Notes: a model not told the origin generated them from the sequence alone. Positions 32,491 through 43,374 are shown, numbered from the stretch's first letter. The stretch is 64,000 nucleotides of DNA from an uncultured Prevotellaceae bacterium (GCA_902788605.1 CADAKX010000003.1:1-64000), one strand, 5' to 3'. Numbers and translations: made by a program.

Positions 32491-33075
32491 ATGATTCAAA
32501 TCAAAGCAAAGCAACAGAACGTTTCGTTCGAAAAGAACGTTGAGAAGCTGGCATTCGTGCTCTCCGCACATCTGTACAACACGCTGGACGCCAGCAAGGT
32601 TATCGAAGAGGCAGCCAAGCGCAGCGGCATCAGCGTAGGCGTCATCAAGGCCGCTTGGGACGCAGCCGGCGAGGTCATCCGCACCTGGGCCACCGAAGGT
32701 CATAACGTGCCCCTGCCTGGACTGGGCTCCATGCGCTTCGGCGTGCGCTCCAAGAGTGTGCAGAGCGTGGAGGATGTGAAGACCTCGCTCATCTCTGCCC
32801 GTCGTGTCATCTTCACCCCCTCGAAGGAGGTTAGGGACGAGCTGCAGAACACCAAGATTTCCATCACCTGTTTCGACAAGGAGGGCAAGATCGTGAAGCG
32901 CGTGACCAGCGCCGACAGCAACGACATCGAGGATCCCGAGCAGGAGAATGGAACGACCTCACCCCAGCCCTCTCCCAGTGGCGAGGGAGCTAGTCAGACT
33001 GGCGGCGAGAATGGTAACCAGGGCGGCACCACCAATCCTCCCTCAGGCGGCGGAGGCGGCAGCGAGAATGACTAG
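32491..33075 (+). CDS. HU-like DNA-binding protein with low-complexity tail
   Basis: 194 residues from the ATG at 32491 (MIQIKAKQQNVSFEKNVEKL); an ATG at 32443 is possible but not conserved in style. Residues 1-125 follow the Bacteroidota HU-family layout (VIEEAAKRSGISVGVIKAAW, VPLPGLGSMRFGV). The tail (about 140-194) is Gly/Pro/Asn/Ser-rich; part (TSPQPSPSGEGAS) is encoded by a REP-like unit at 32958-32997. A probable nucleoid-type DNA binder of the mobile module. Confidence 0.8.
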   Translation: MIQIKAKQQNVSFEKNVEKLAFVLSAHLYNTLDASKVIEEAAKRSGISVGVIKAAWDAAGEVIRTWATEGHNVPLPGLGSMRFGVRSKSVQSVEDVKTSLISARRVIFTPSKEVRDELQNTKISITCFDKEGKIVKRVTSADSNDIEDPEQENGTTSPQPSPSGEGASQTGGENGNQGGTTNPPSGGGGGSEND

Positions 33076-33080
33076 AATAC

Positions 33081-33113
33081 AAGGGATGCACTCGATTTGA
33101 GTGCGTCCCTTTT
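33081..33113 (+). terminator. terminator of the HU-like gene
   Basis: AAGGGATGCACTC and GAGTGCGTCCCTT form the stem, followed by TTTCT. A second hairpin at 33136-33162 (ACCGCATCTC/GAGGTGCGGT) has its T run on the minus strand and terminates the GH95 gene. Confidence 0.8.
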
Positions 33114-33193
33114 CTGCTTGCCATATCAAAATAAAACCGCATCTCACGTTCTGAGGTGCGGTCTTATTATTAGAAATAGGTCTAAATCTTGGA

Positions 33194-35755
33194 TTATTTG
33201 ACGTAAATTTTCTGGCCGTTCTTGATATAGAGTCCGCGCTGGGGATTCACAACGGGACGGCCATTATCCATTGACCGGATTCCTGCCATTGTGCCCTTCA
33301 GGTAGAGGCGGTACTCGCCACCTGGCACGGTCTCAATGTCGTACTCATAGACTTTCTTTACCGTGGCCTGAGGCTTGGAACTGAGCTTATTTGACAGCAG
33401 GGGCTCCTTGATCTGTGCAGGAGCGAAGAGGGGATTGGGACAGTCGCCCTGGGCAGGCTGCAGACCCTCGCCTTCGAGTTCTACGTAGGAGCGCACACGC
33501 AATGTGCCGCCAATGGTGGAGCGCACACATGCCGTTTGCAGTTTGTTGTCGTTCCACTCCTCGTCGACCTCGAAACCGCCACGGGCACGCAGACCTGTGA
33601 TAGAGCCGGTCTTCCACGACGTGGGCAGGGAGGGTAATAGATGGACGGCACCGTCGTGACTCTGAAGGAGCATCTCGGCAATGCCTGCCGTGGCGCCGAA
33701 GTTGCCATCGATCTGGAATGGCGGATGGGCGTCAAACAGGTTGGGATAGGTGCGTCCGTTGGGATACTGCGAGGTGACATCGTCGGAAGGTAACAACTTG
33801 AGCATGTTTTTGATGATGGTGAGGGCGTGGTTGCCGTTGAGCATGCGGGCCCAGAAGCATATCTTCCAGCCCAGACTCCATCCGGTGGCCTCGTCGCCGC
33901 GATCGGTCAACGTCTGCTTGGCAGCGGCAAAGAGTTCGTTGTGGCTGTAGGGCGAGATCTGGTTGGAGGGGAACAGTCCATAGAGGTGGGAGATATGTCG
34001 GTGGTGCATATCGCTACCGTCAGCGTCGATGAGCCACTCCTGCAACTGCTTCCTGCTGCCTATCTGCATGGGAGGAAGTTGGTCGAGGGCTGATTGAAGG
34101 CTTGAGATGTAGGCCTCATCTTCACCCAGAATCTCGGCGGCCTTGAGTGTGTTGGAAAGGGCGTCGAACACAATCTGATTGTCCATCGTGCAGCCTGCGG
34201 TGATGGGGGTCGACTTGCCGGCAGGACCCTGTTCGGGACTCACCGAGGGCGTCACCACGAGCCAATTGTTGTAGTTGGGATGGGGCACCATGAAGTCGAG
34301 ATAGAAGTCGGCCGTTCCCTTGATCACAGGATACCACTCGCGAAGGAACGCCGTGTCGCCCGTGTAGAGATAGTGCTGCCACAGATGGGTGGCCAGCCAG
34401 GCACCACCATTGGGATACATACCCCAGAAAGCGCCATCGACAGGACCGGCAATGCGCCAGAGGTCGGTGTTGTGGTGGGCCACCCAACCTCCGCAGCCAT
34501 ACATCGTTGTGGCTGTCTTGGCACCCGTCTCGCTGAGGTCGCGTATCATCGAGAAGAACGGTGTGTTGGTCTCTGTGAGGTTGCACACCTCTGAGGGCCA
34601 GTAGTTCATCTCGGCATTGATATTGATGGTGTATTTAGAGTCCCAGGGGGCATCCTGCTTGTCGTTCCACAGTCCCTGCAGGTTGGCGGGCTGTCCTCCG
34701 GCCTGAGACGACGAGATGAGTAGATAGCGACCATAGTTGAACAGCAGGGCCACCATGCCCCAGTCGGTGCTACTCGAGAACTTCTTCAGACGCTTCTCGG
34801 TGGTCAGCTTGGCATTGGCAGCCACAGAAGGCAGGGTGAGGCGGACGCGCTGGTATTGCTGCTGATAGGCCTCCAGATGGCGGGCCAGGAGCGTGGCATA
34901 GTCTTTCTCGCGGGCGTCCTTGAGCCAGTTCAGACTCTTGGGGCCCTGCTTACCTGTCACGTTCTTGTAGTTCACATAATTGGTGGCGGCAGAGATGAAG
35001 ATGGTGGCTGTGGTATAGTTGGAAACCTTGACGGTACCTCCCGACTGATAGGTCACCTCGCCGTCGCTCTCAACATAATAACGCAAGGCAGCCTTCAACT
35101 TGGCGGCGATGCCTTCGTGGTCAACACCCTGGATGGTGGCCATGATGCCATCGGCAGACTTGCTGTAGGCTGTGGAATAGGGGGCGGAGTGCTTCAGCGT
35201 GACGGTGGAAAGGGTGTCGGCCTCCAGGCGGATGATGATGACGCTGTCGGGCATCGAGGCGAAGGCGGTGCGTTGATAGTGGTGCCCGTCCTGCTCGAAG
35301 GAAACACGCGACAGGGCCGTCTGCAGGTCGAGTTCTCGCATGTAGTTGGTCACCTTCGTCGTGCTGATGCCTGCATGGGTCATCTTCAGACTGCCCAACG
35401 TCAGGTATTTCATGCCGTGAGGGCCCTTGATAAATTTCTGGTTGATGAGGTCTTCGGCCTGCTGTTCCTTGCCCTGAAATATCAGATTGCGTACCTGCTC
35501 GAGATTGGCCTTGGCCGTGGTGCTGTTGTTATTGTGGGGACCACCCGACCAGAATGAGTCTTCGTTCAACTGGATTTCGTCGGTCTGCGGTCCGCCATAG
35601 ACCATTCCACCCAATCGTCCATTACCGATGGGGAGCGCCTCAAGCCAGATGGTGGCTGGGGTGTCGTACCAAAGTCGTTCGGTGTTGTCGCTGTCCTGTG
35701 CCATGAGTGGTGCACAGGTCTGCATTGTCAGTAGGAAAAGGAATAGTTTCTTCAT
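33194..35755 (-). CDS. GH95 family alpha-L-fucosidase (or related glycosidase)
   Basis: 853 residues with a signal peptide ([20 protein letters not shown]). The GH95 start is clear: [20 protein letters not shown], then [23 protein letters not shown]-type text, and the catalytic-domain motif [13 protein letters not shown] near residue 380. GH95 enzymes remove alpha-1,2-linked L-fucose (some act on galactose) from host glycans or plant xyloglucan. The final residues ([13 protein letters not shown]) are the Prevotella-type secretion tail. It is a single gene with its own promoter and no SusCD partner nearby. Confidence 0.9.
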   Translation of the reverse strand: MKKLFLFLLTMQTCAPLMAQDSDNTERLWYDTPATIWLEALPIGNGRLGGMVYGGPQTDEIQLNEDSFWSGGPHNNNSTTAKANLEQVRNLIFQGKEQQAEDLINQKFIKGPHGMKYLTLGSLKMTHAGISTTKVTNYMRELDLQTALSRVSFEQDGHHYQRTAFASMPDSVIIIRLEADTLSTVTLKHSAPYSTAYSKSADGIMATIQGVDHEGIAAKLKAALRYYVESDGEVTYQSGGTVKVSNYTTATIFISAATNYVNYKNVTGKQGPKSLNWLKDAREKDYATLLARHLEAYQQQYQRVRLTLPSVAANAKLTTEKRLKKFSSSTDWGMVALLFNYGRYLLISSSQAGGQPANLQGLWNDKQDAPWDSKYTININAEMNYWPSEVCNLTETNTPFFSMIRDLSETGAKTATTMYGCGGWVAHHNTDLWRIAGPVDGAFWGMYPNGGAWLATHLWQHYLYTGDTAFLREWYPVIKGTADFYLDFMVPHPNYNNWLVVTPSVSPEQGPAGKSTPITAGCTMDNQIVFDALSNTLKAAEILGEDEAYISSLQSALDQLPPMQIGSRKQLQEWLIDADGSDMHHRHISHLYGLFPSNQISPYSHNELFAAAKQTLTDRGDEATGWSLGWKICFWARMLNGNHALTIIKNMLKLLPSDDVTSQYPNGRTYPNLFDAHPPFQIDGNFGATAGIAEMLLQSHDGAVHLLPSLPTSWKTGSITGLRARGGFEVDEEWNDNKLQTACVRSTIGGTLRVRSYVELEGEGLQPAQGDCPNPLFAPAQIKEPLLSNKLSSKPQATVKKVYEYDIETVPGGEYRLYLKGTMAGIRSMDNGRPVVNPQRGLYIKNGQKIYVK

Positions 35756-35796
35756 ATCGTTATTTGGTTATTTTCCAGAACATCTTTTTGTGCGTG

Positions 35797-35804
35797 CAAA
35801 ATTA
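35797..35804 (-). promoter_or_regulatory. promoter -7 box of the GH95 gene
   Basis: TAATTTTG on the minus strand. The divergent gap 35756-36058 also holds the plus-strand box TATTTTTG at 35989-35996 for the next gene; nothing else is evident in it. Confidence 0.5.
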
Positions 35805-36058
35805 CGAAAAAACACGAAGATACACAATGGTATTCGATGTATTATATTGTTGAGGTATAGGATAATATTGATATGTGCGGGCCAAGAAAAAGGGAAACGT
35901 TAGTTGAGAGAGAAACCTCGCAGTGTTAATAATTGCAAATATTATGGAGAATTTGAACAAAATAATAGTGATAAATCATAATTTTTACTATTTTTGCAAA
36001 GTAATCTATAAATATAGTCTTAAAAACTTAATCTATTAACGAAAACCTAAAGAATATT

Positions 36059-38311
36059 ATGAAGAAACGTGTACTTACTATGTTGTGTGCACTCGTTGCT
36101 TCCGCTATGAGTGTTTGGGCTGATGGAGTCACATTCAGTCCGTTACAGTATGAACAATTGCCCAGCATGCAGACCCCACGTCGTGGTCATGCCTGTTTTG
36201 TCACTCCTGCCGGCGACATCGTGGTCGTGGGTGGTCACACCACTGACTTTGAGTTGACTACGTCTGCCGAGCGCCTGCACGATGGTGCATGGGAGAGTAT
36301 CAGCATCAACAACCCGCACGATGGTGGTGCCTGTGTGGCTCTGCCTGATGGACGCTTCTTGATCTGCGGTGGCTTCGGCTACGGATGGGGTATGGGCCAG
36401 AGTACGGTGTGCGACATCTACGACCCCGCTACAAACTCGTTCTCTTCCACGGGAGATATGAATACGGCACGCGCCTTCTGTGCCGGGGTTGCCACGGGTG
36501 TGGATAACAACGTACTGGTGAGTGGAAACTGGTATAACTATGACACGACTTTCGAGTTGTGGAACGGCAGCACATGGTCTTCGTTCGGCAACAAGCAGGT
36601 GGAGTTGAACAACCCGTTTATGGTGAGTGCCGGAGGGGGTATTGTCTATGTATTCGGCAACAAGAACAATTATGCAAACACGCTGCCTGTAGCAGTATGG
36701 AAGGTGGACACCAACAACAAGACTGCCGAGGAGGTATCGGAGACGGGACTGGAGGACTATGACCTGATTCATGGTGACTTCTTCGCTGTTCAGACCACCA
36801 GTGGAGAATTCTTCCTGCTGGGCAACAAGGAGGATTTCACGCATTTGCTGTGCTTCAATCCTGCCACGGCGCAGGCGACAGATCTCGGGTTGTTGCCGAA
36901 TGCTGTACCATCAAGTACCAATAAGGTTAACTATAGCCCTGGCATCGTCGTCAACGAGTCGCGCCAGGAGGCTTATGTCATTGGTGGCTTCCAGAATATT
37001 GATGGTACCTTTACGCTCGTTGTCATCAACTACAACATGCAGACTAAAACCATGTCGGCTTACTATGGCGAACAGCTTCCTTGCAGCTATAACTATGGTG
37101 CCTATACGCTGGAGCCGGCTACGGGTAATATCATCTTTACGGGTGGCTCGTATACCGAAGATGGCCAGGCTAATTTCAACATCGTGAGCAACTGTATCAG
37201 CGTGAAGCCATATGCTGAGGATACTCCGCAAGGATCGGACATCCTGGTGTATGAATACAACGAGACGGACAAGACGGCTACGGTGGTGGAGCGACAGGTA
37301 TGGGCGCAGCTCGATGAGTATCACGGTACCATGGTCAACAGCTATTATGGCGACATCGTGATTCCTGAGAAGGTCAATGGATATACCGTGACGGCGATTG
37401 CTGATTTTGCGTTCTGGAAAGATTATGAACTGGGCATCTCGTCAGTTGTCATTCCTAAGACCGTCAAGAATATAGGTAGCTTTGCATTCTATAACTGTAA
37501 CCTGCTGAGAGAACTCACCATTCCTGCTACGGTGGAGTATATCGGTCAACAAATCATCGCTGGTAGCGGCGTACAGGAAGTGACCATCGAGGATAGCGAC
37601 ATGCCGTTAACAGGCTACGTTATATCTCCATTGCTTGATAGTCCACAACTCACCAAGATATATGTTGGTCGTGACATCAATCTGACGAACCCCGAAACCA
37701 CGTATGAATACGGTCCATTTACCTGGTCAGGTACGATTACCGACCTCACCTATGGTCCGCAGGTAACAAGGCTCCATAATAATGAGTGCTGGTCGGCAGG
37801 AGCACTCCAGCGCGTCACCTTCCTGACCGACAAGGTGACGGTACTCCCAGAACATGCTTTCAGTAGCTGCAGCAATCTGGTGAACATCCAACTGCCTGCG
37901 AAACTGGAGAGAATTGAGGACTGCGGCATTTTTGGCAGTCAGGTGTTGAAATCCGTCACCCTGCCTGCAACGCTCCGTTACCTCGGCCAGCAAGGCTTGG
38001 ATAATCCTGCTTTGGAAACAATCTATATCCAGGCCACGACACCTCCCACCACTAAGGAAGGATGCGCATATTTCGACTCAGATGTGCTGGCAAACTGCAA
38101 ACTCTATGTTCCCAATGGTACGCAGGAGGCTTATCAGACTGCCAGAATATGGAATGAATTCCAGCATATCATCGGCATGGATTATACGGGCATCAGCACC
38201 GTTGGCGCATCGGCAAAGGTTAATAAGCTCCATACGCTCGACGGACGTCGCGTAGAGAATCCTGCCAAGGGTCTTTATATCATGAACGGTAAAAAGGTCG
38301 TGATTAAGTGA
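36059..38311 (+). CDS. secreted kelch-like and BspA-type leucine-rich repeat protein
   Basis: 750 residues with a signal peptide (MKKRVLTMLCALVASAMSVW, ends about residue 21). Residues 25-390 contain kelch-like blades (RRGHACFVTPAGDIVVVGGH, GRFLICGGFGYGWG, IYDPATNSFSSTGDM). Residues 400-690 are BspA-type LRR_5 repeats (SSVVIPKTVKNIGSFAFYNC, ELTIPATVEYIG). The C-terminus (LHTLDGRRVENPAKGLYIMN...KKVVIK) is the same sorting-type tail as on the M6 protease. BspA-like proteins bind host matrix or other bacteria; here that is a guess from the repeats. Confidence 0.82.
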   Translation: MKKRVLTMLCALVASAMSVWADGVTFSPLQYEQLPSMQTPRRGHACFVTPAGDIVVVGGHTTDFELTTSAERLHDGAWESISINNPHDGGACVALPDGRFLICGGFGYGWGMGQSTVCDIYDPATNSFSSTGDMNTARAFCAGVATGVDNNVLVSGNWYNYDTTFELWNGSTWSSFGNKQVELNNPFMVSAGGGIVYVFGNKNNYANTLPVAVWKVDTNNKTAEEVSETGLEDYDLIHGDFFAVQTTSGEFFLLGNKEDFTHLLCFNPATAQATDLGLLPNAVPSSTNKVNYSPGIVVNESRQEAYVIGGFQNIDGTFTLVVINYNMQTKTMSAYYGEQLPCSYNYGAYTLEPATGNIIFTGGSYTEDGQANFNIVSNCISVKPYAEDTPQGSDILVYEYNETDKTATVVERQVWAQLDEYHGTMVNSYYGDIVIPEKVNGYTVTAIADFAFWKDYELGISSVVIPKTVKNIGSFAFYNCNLLRELTIPATVEYIGQQIIAGSGVQEVTIEDSDMPLTGYVISPLLDSPQLTKIYVGRDINLTNPETTYEYGPFTWSGTITDLTYGPQVTRLHNNECWSAGALQRVTFLTDKVTVLPEHAFSSCSNLVNIQLPAKLERIEDCGIFGSQVLKSVTLPATLRYLGQQGLDNPALETIYIQATTPPTTKEGCAYFDSDVLANCKLYVPNGTQEAYQTARIWNEFQHIIGMDYTGISTVGASAKVNKLHTLDGRRVENPAKGLYIMNGKKVVIK

Positions 38312-38406
38312 GAGAAGAACCGAGCTTGCTCGAGCTCTTCCGAACGTGAACGAGCTAGAGCGAAGCTCAAGGTCGTGGTGAAATAAGAAAAAAGTTAGAA
38401 AAGAAA

Positions 38407-38441
38407 AAAGGATGCGCTCAAATGAGTGCATCCTTTATTTT
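38407..38441. terminator. bidirectional terminator
   Basis: AAAGGATGCGCTCA pairs with TGAGTGCATCCTTT; T runs lie on both strands. It separates the kelch/LRR gene from the minus-strand tRNA genes. Confidence 0.75.
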
Positions 38442-38443
38442 TG

Positions 38444-38515
38444 TAGTCGATAGGGGAATCGAACCCCTATGCCAAGATTGAGAATCTTGTATCCTAACCA
38501 TTAGATGAATCGACC
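38444..38515 (-). tRNA. tRNA-Glu (anticodon CTC), copy 2
   Basis: 72 bases with full cloverleaf: acceptor GGTCGAT/ATCGACT, anticodon stem CAAGA/TCTTG with loop TTCTCAA (CTC anticodon), T arm AGGGG-TTCGATT-CCCCT. Identical to the copy at 38552-38623. Confidence 0.92.
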
Positions 38516-38551
38516 AAATCTTTTTACCTTGTGTTTCTAAATACCCTTGTG

Positions 38552-38623
38552 TAGTCGATAGGGGAATCGAACCCCTATGCCAAGATTGAGAATCTTGTAT
38601 CCTAACCATTAGATGAATCGACC
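38552..38623 (-). tRNA. tRNA-Glu (anticodon CTC), copy 1
   Basis: Same 72-base gene as 38444-38515, transcribed first; the two are separated by 36 bases and are probably cotranscribed with the tRNA-Ser. Confidence 0.92.
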
Positions 38624-38644
38624 ATCAAGCATCGCGTTTGAGGG

Positions 38645-38731
38645 CGGAAGCTGGGGGATTCGAACCCCCGGTACGGGAACCCGTACGGCAGTTTAGCAAA
38701 CTGCTGGTTTCAGCCACTCACCCAAACTTCC
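38645..38731 (-). tRNA. tRNA-Ser (anticodon GCT)
   Basis: 87 bases including the long variable arm (CGTACGGGTTCCCGTACC). Acceptor GGAAGTT/AGCTTCC, anticodon loop TTGCTAA, T arm GGGGG-TTCGAAT-CCCCC. Confidence 0.93.
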
Positions 38732-38866
38732 TCGGTTCCCTTTCGGTGTCCGAAAAGCATTTGCTCTCAAATGCGGGTGCAAAGGTACGCATTTATTTTC
38801 ACTTCTGCAAATTTTTCTCCTTGTTTTTTTAACAATCATGCGATTTTTTTGCAATATTCATTGCTT

Positions 38867-41800
38867 TTACTTCTTTTTTCGCCAAGTTAGGAGGTCTTTT
38901 AGAGTGTTGAAGTCCTTTTTGATGATGAAGCCTATACCCTGGGTGTTGAGCGAAGAACGGGTGAAATAGCGATCGTTGGTCTGATTGTAGGCCTTCACCG
39001 CCAGACTACCGTTGGGGTTGAGCAGATAGCTGATGTCGAAATCGCCAATGAACGACGGGGTGGCCTGGGTGGCATTGTCGCGATAGCCAAACTGTCCGTT
39101 GATGTGCAGGCGGTTGTTGAGCATGCGTCCGCTGATGAGTCCTTCATACTCGGCGTTGTGCCAGCCTTCATTGCCGGTAGAGATATTTGCACCGAAGTTC
39201 CAGTCGTCCGACTTGATGACCTGCGACAGCACTTCATTAATCTGTGACGAAACGGTGCCTGAGAGGAACGACTGCATGGCGAGCTGGGTCTGGTCGTACT
39301 CCTGAGCCTGGGCGTTGTTGGCGCCCTGGGTATAGAAGCGGCCGATGCCCAGGAGATAGAGCACCTGCTGGTTCATCTCCTGCTGACCGGCGATATAGGA
39401 GCGTATCATCTGGTTCTCCTCGCTGTTTACCGTGGGGAGCTCGAAGTCAAACTCTACGCGGGGCGAGCCTGCCGTGCCGAGAATATTCATCAGGCAGTTC
39501 ACACGGATGGTGTTATTGCTAAACGAGTTTCCCATGTTCAGGTCAGAGAGGCTCACACCGTTAACGGTGTACTGGGCCTGAAGATTGAGGTTGGCCTCGA
39601 AGGGGTCGCCACCAAAGACCAGGGTACCACCGTTCTGGAAGATGAAGTTCTTCTTGATGATGTTCTGGATGGTGATGCCATAGGTACCGTGGTCCACGGT
39701 ATAGGTGCCAAACATGTGGAAGGGGCCTTTATTATAATAGGTGGCCTTGATGTTGCCGTTGCCGTTGAGGGTGATATAGTCGCCAGTGTTGGCATCCATC
39801 AGTACCTTAAGGGTGGCGCTGGGGTCGGCGTTGATGATGAAGTTGATATAGATATTGGTAGCACTGGCCAAGTCGTCGTCGGCTTCATCGTCGTCAGAAC
39901 GTTTCTTCGTTGGGGTGTTGGCCTCACTCTTCTTCCAGGTGATGAACTCCTGCTGGCTGATGGCGTTGGGGTTGGTGGCGTTGTAGGCAAAGACGGAGTT
40001 GGCCTGGGGTGTCACATTGCAGTTGATGACAATCTCGCCAGGGCGTCCGTGAAGATCAGCGGTGCCGGTGGCATAGACCGTGCCGCAGACGATGTCGTCG
40101 CCAAAGTCCTTGAAGTCGTAAGCCAGCAGGTTGTCGGCATCCACCTCCAAGTCGAAGGTGAAGTCTGACAGGTGATCGTGGTGCACGCCGCCAGAGAGGT
40201 AGCCGCGATTGCCATATTGGTCTTGGATGATGGCGCGGCGGAAGAGGATGTCGTTGGGGACGAAGGTCACGGTGTCGTTGACAAAGGTATAGGTGGTGTT
40301 GAGCGACTTGACCACGGTCTGTCCGCTGGCCACAATCTGTCCGGTGAGGTCGATGTCACTAAGTGAGCCCGAGAGACGCACATCGCCATTGGCCTGTCCC
40401 TTGACGTCACGCAGGAATGCGTCGGTAAACGAGTTACAGAACTCGATATTGGAACCCTCGGCGTGGATGTCGAGGCCGATGTCGTTGCGCACGGGTGACA
40501 CGAAGCCGCGGATAAGGGTCTGGGAGTCGTCGTTCTCGTAGGCGATGGCATCGATGTCTATCTGCTTGTCGGTCTTGTTCCAATCGACCTTTGCCATCAG
40601 CACACCCATGCGTCCGTCCTGGAACTTAAACTGGTCTACGCTTAACTCGGCCCAGGCGGAGAAGTCGGAGAATAGCTGCTTCATATAGGCACGGCCCGTT
40701 GCCAGTCCGTCGAAGCTGACGGAGTGGAAGTTGACGAGGTCGAGGATATAGCCTACGTCAAGGCCGTTCATATCGATGGACAGCGAGTCTGTGGGATGCT
40801 CGGAGGCGATACCTTCGATAATCAGGTGCTGTCGGTTGTGGTTCAGCGAGAAGTGGTCGACAACGAGGCGGTTGGGCGAATAGATGATGTCGCAGGGCTC
40901 CATGGTCCAGGGCGTACCTTGGGCCATAATCTGCGAGGGCAGAATTCTGACGTGAGCCTCGCCTTCGCCTTGCTCATTATTATAGAGCTGGGTGACGGTA
41001 TTGATAACGCCACGCATTAACTCCAGCGAGTCGCGCGCTGATTCGTCGTTGTTCCAATGGAGCGACGCCAACAGGTGGTTGTCGATGGCCTGACCATCAA
41101 GGTTGAGGTCGAGTAGGTCGCCGTCGTCCATTTCCTTGGTCAACCTGAGGTCGTATTTCATCGTGTCGCGGGCTGTGGAGATATCTATCATGGTGTTGCG
41201 ATAGCGCTTGCCATCGTAGGTCACAAGGGGCAGGTTGCCCTTGAGGTCTATCTGGTTCAGCGCGTCGTCGAGCGAGAGCCTCAGGGTCATGGGGCGCTCG
41301 ATGTCCAGGGGAATATTCAGCAGGTGGTTCAGCCAGTCGGTGTCGGTCAGCCTGAGTGATACGTCGAAGTGGTTGGCTGTGGGGTGCGTCTTCTTGGGTA
41401 GGCCAGGCAGGGTGGGGAGCTTCGATGCGGTGTAGTTGACGAAACTCTGCGCCAGGGTGTTCCAGTCGAGTTCGCCCTGTATGCGGGCCTCACCCATGTC
41501 GCCCCTGACGTTGAGATAGTGGATATCCGCTTCATAGCCCGAGGTGATGGCCAGTTCGTGGAGATGGTAGGTGTCGCGGATGGAGTCGAGCGTCACCATA
41601 TTAAAATTACGGAGGTTGATGCTGCCCTCGGCATCGTTCATGTTGCTGGCGGTGAAATCGGCATCGATGGTACCCGAGAAACGGGTGTTACCCCACTGGT
41701 TGGTGAGGTTCAAAGCCTGGGGATTGATATGCCCGACGTTGCCTGTCAGTCGGATATGGGAGCGTTTGGCATGTTTCCATTCGCCCTCGATGTCAGTCTG

Positions 41801-43264
41801 GACATGGGGATTGTCGATGTGAAAGCGGGCAGCGATGTCGCCATGTTGGTACTGTCCGCTGAGTTCGGCATCGCGATAGGCCACGTTCTTGTATTCAAAG
41901 GTCTGCACGCGACTATTAGCAGAGAAGTTGTCGAGAGTGCCGTTGATATGGGCATCGGCAGTGAGCTGCCCCAGGTTGGCATCGTTGAGGATATGGCCTA
42001 GAAGGATATTTTCTGCCATAGCCTTGCCGTTGATGTGGCGTGTACTGTCGAGGTCGAGTTGCAGGGCCAGTTTACCTTCGTCAGACGAGAGGTTGGTCTG
42101 CAGCTGGATGTTTTTGAGTGCCACTCCGCTTACTTGACCACGTAGGGTCAGGTTGTTGAGTCGAGTGAGAGGCTCGGGCAGATCTTTGATGACTTCGCTG
42201 CATTGTGTAATCAGGGCGTTGCTCACAAAGAACTGGTTGATGCCAACATGCCAGAGGGGCTGACGGCCAAGTTGCTCGACGGCACCCGTCAGAGCCAGAG
42301 CTATGGAGTTGTCGTCGGACGTGAGGTTCAGTCGCTCGCAGGTGGTACTGTTGGCTGTTCCTTTGATTTTAGCATCGATCTGCAGTTGCTGATGGAATGA
42401 AAGTAATTCTGGAGCGATAAACGATAATTCGTTGACAGTCAGTGGTGTTGTACTTATACTTGCTTCGTATTTCAGGGTCTGCTCCATCTGGTCCTTGTCA
42501 AACGTTGCCTTGGCGTCGTTGATAAGGATTGTGGAGTGGGGTAGCTGCAACTTGAAGTCTTCGAGATGGGCCTGATTGGCATTGGCCTCTAGCCTCATCG
42601 CCAGTTTATTGACGGCTAGTCCTGACTGCTCGTTGAAGGTCAAACGCTTGATGTTGACATTAAGCGAGTCGTCTTGCAGTTCCTTAAGAATAATATGTGC
42701 GCTGATGTCGCTAACCTTCAGGTGTTTGGTGTTCAGACGGTGGGGCGTCTGGGGCTGGTCCTGCTGGTCGTACGATACGTTGGAATGGCGGATAATGAGC
42801 GAATTGATGCGTAGGTTGAGGGCGCTGGCCTCCTCGCTGTCGGATGCTAACGAATCAAGCACAAACTGATAGTTAGGCTGTGCCAAAGAATCGGCTTTTG
42901 TTAGCACCGCATTGGCGCTGAAGATTTGGGCAGACGAAATGGAGATGCGACCTTCAGCCAAGGGCAGGAAGTCAATCTTGGCCGAGAGACGTCCTGCATG
43001 TAGCAGGGTTTTGTCGCTCTGGTCAAAAATGTCTACATTATCTAATATGATGCGATTGGGAAATCCCAATTCGATGCGTTCCAAACTCACCCGGGTGCCC
43101 AGTTTTTGAGATAATGCATCGGCGGCATAGCTACCAAAGAACGTCTGGACGACGGGGAGATTGATGGCTATGACAAACATGATGTGCAAAACCAAAAGAC
43201 TCCACACAATCCAATTGATGATATGCTTAACTTTCTTCACAATTCTGTCAGTTCGAGTTGGCAA
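38867..43264 (-). CDS. tamB: TamB/DUF490 translocation and assembly protein
   Basis: 1465 residues. An N-terminal signal anchor (about 14-36, IINWIVWSLLVLHIMFVIAI) is followed by long beta-rich repeats of the AsmA/TamB type (VSLERIELGFPNRIILDNVD) and the C-terminal DUF490 region (about 1100-1450, with FMINADP-like INFIINADPSATLKVLMDAN and ALPxV-type strands). TamB-family proteins span the periplasm as a hydrophobic groove for lipid transport or outer membrane protein insertion. Single gene, minus strand, divergent from nqr. Length is within family range. Confidence 0.88.
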   Translation of the reverse strand: MPTRTDRIVKKVKHIINWIVWSLLVLHIMFVIAINLPVVQTFFGSYAADALSQKLGTRVSLERIELGFPNRIILDNVDIFDQSDKTLLHAGRLSAKIDFLPLAEGRISISSAQIFSANAVLTKADSLAQPNYQFVLDSLASDSEEASALNLRINSLIIRHSNVSYDQQDQPQTPHRLNTKHLKVSDISAHIILKELQDDSLNVNIKRLTFNEQSGLAVNKLAMRLEANANQAHLEDFKLQLPHSTILINDAKATFDKDQMEQTLKYEASISTTPLTVNELSFIAPELLSFHQQLQIDAKIKGTANSTTCERLNLTSDDNSIALALTGAVEQLGRQPLWHVGINQFFVSNALITQCSEVIKDLPEPLTRLNNLTLRGQVSGVALKNIQLQTNLSSDEGKLALQLDLDSTRHINGKAMAENILLGHILNDANLGQLTADAHINGTLDNFSANSRVQTFEYKNVAYRDAELSGQYQHGDIAARFHIDNPHVQTDIEGEWKHAKRSHIRLTGNVGHINPQALNLTNQWGNTRFSGTIDADFTASNMNDAEGSINLRNFNMVTLDSIRDTYHLHELAITSGYEADIHYLNVRGDMGEARIQGELDWNTLAQSFVNYTASKLPTLPGLPKKTHPTANHFDVSLRLTDTDWLNHLLNIPLDIERPMTLRLSLDDALNQIDLKGNLPLVTYDGKRYRNTMIDISTARDTMKYDLRLTKEMDDGDLLDLNLDGQAIDNHLLASLHWNNDESARDSLELMRGVINTVTQLYNNEQGEGEAHVRILPSQIMAQGTPWTMEPCDIIYSPNRLVVDHFSLNHNRQHLIIEGIASEHPTDSLSIDMNGLDVGYILDLVNFHSVSFDGLATGRAYMKQLFSDFSAWAELSVDQFKFQDGRMGVLMAKVDWNKTDKQIDIDAIAYENDDSQTLIRGFVSPVRNDIGLDIHAEGSNIEFCNSFTDAFLRDVKGQANGDVRLSGSLSDIDLTGQIVASGQTVVKSLNTTYTFVNDTVTFVPNDILFRRAIIQDQYGNRGYLSGGVHHDHLSDFTFDLEVDADNLLAYDFKDFGDDIVCGTVYATGTADLHGRPGEIVINCNVTPQANSVFAYNATNPNAISQQEFITWKKSEANTPTKKRSDDDEADDDLASATNIYINFIINADPSATLKVLMDANTGDYITLNGNGNIKATYYNKGPFHMFGTYTVDHGTYGITIQNIIKKNFIFQNGGTLVFGGDPFEANLNLQAQYTVNGVSLSDLNMGNSFSNNTIRVNCLMNILGTAGSPRVEFDFELPTVNSEENQMIRSYIAGQQEMNQQVLYLLGIGRFYTQGANNAQAQEYDQTQLAMQSFLSGTVSSQINEVLSQVIKSDDWNFGANISTGNEGWHNAEYEGLISGRMLNNRLHINGQFGYRDNATQATPSFIGDFDISYLLNPNGSLAVKAYNQTNDRYFTRSSLNTQGIGFIIKKDFNTLKDLLTWRKKK

Positions 43265-43374
43265 TTACTTACGTATTGCTCAAAATGCTCTGCAAATTTA
43301 ATACAAAAGTTCCGAAATCCGTGTTTTTCCTGACTTTTTTCTTTTCTATTATCCTAAAAATTATTAATTTTGCA

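Noticed and set aside
38444-38731. tRNA genes as an integration site
   Set aside because: No repeated tRNA 3' end was found flanking a foreign segment; the two tRNA-Glu copies are complete and identical, an ordinary tandem duplication.
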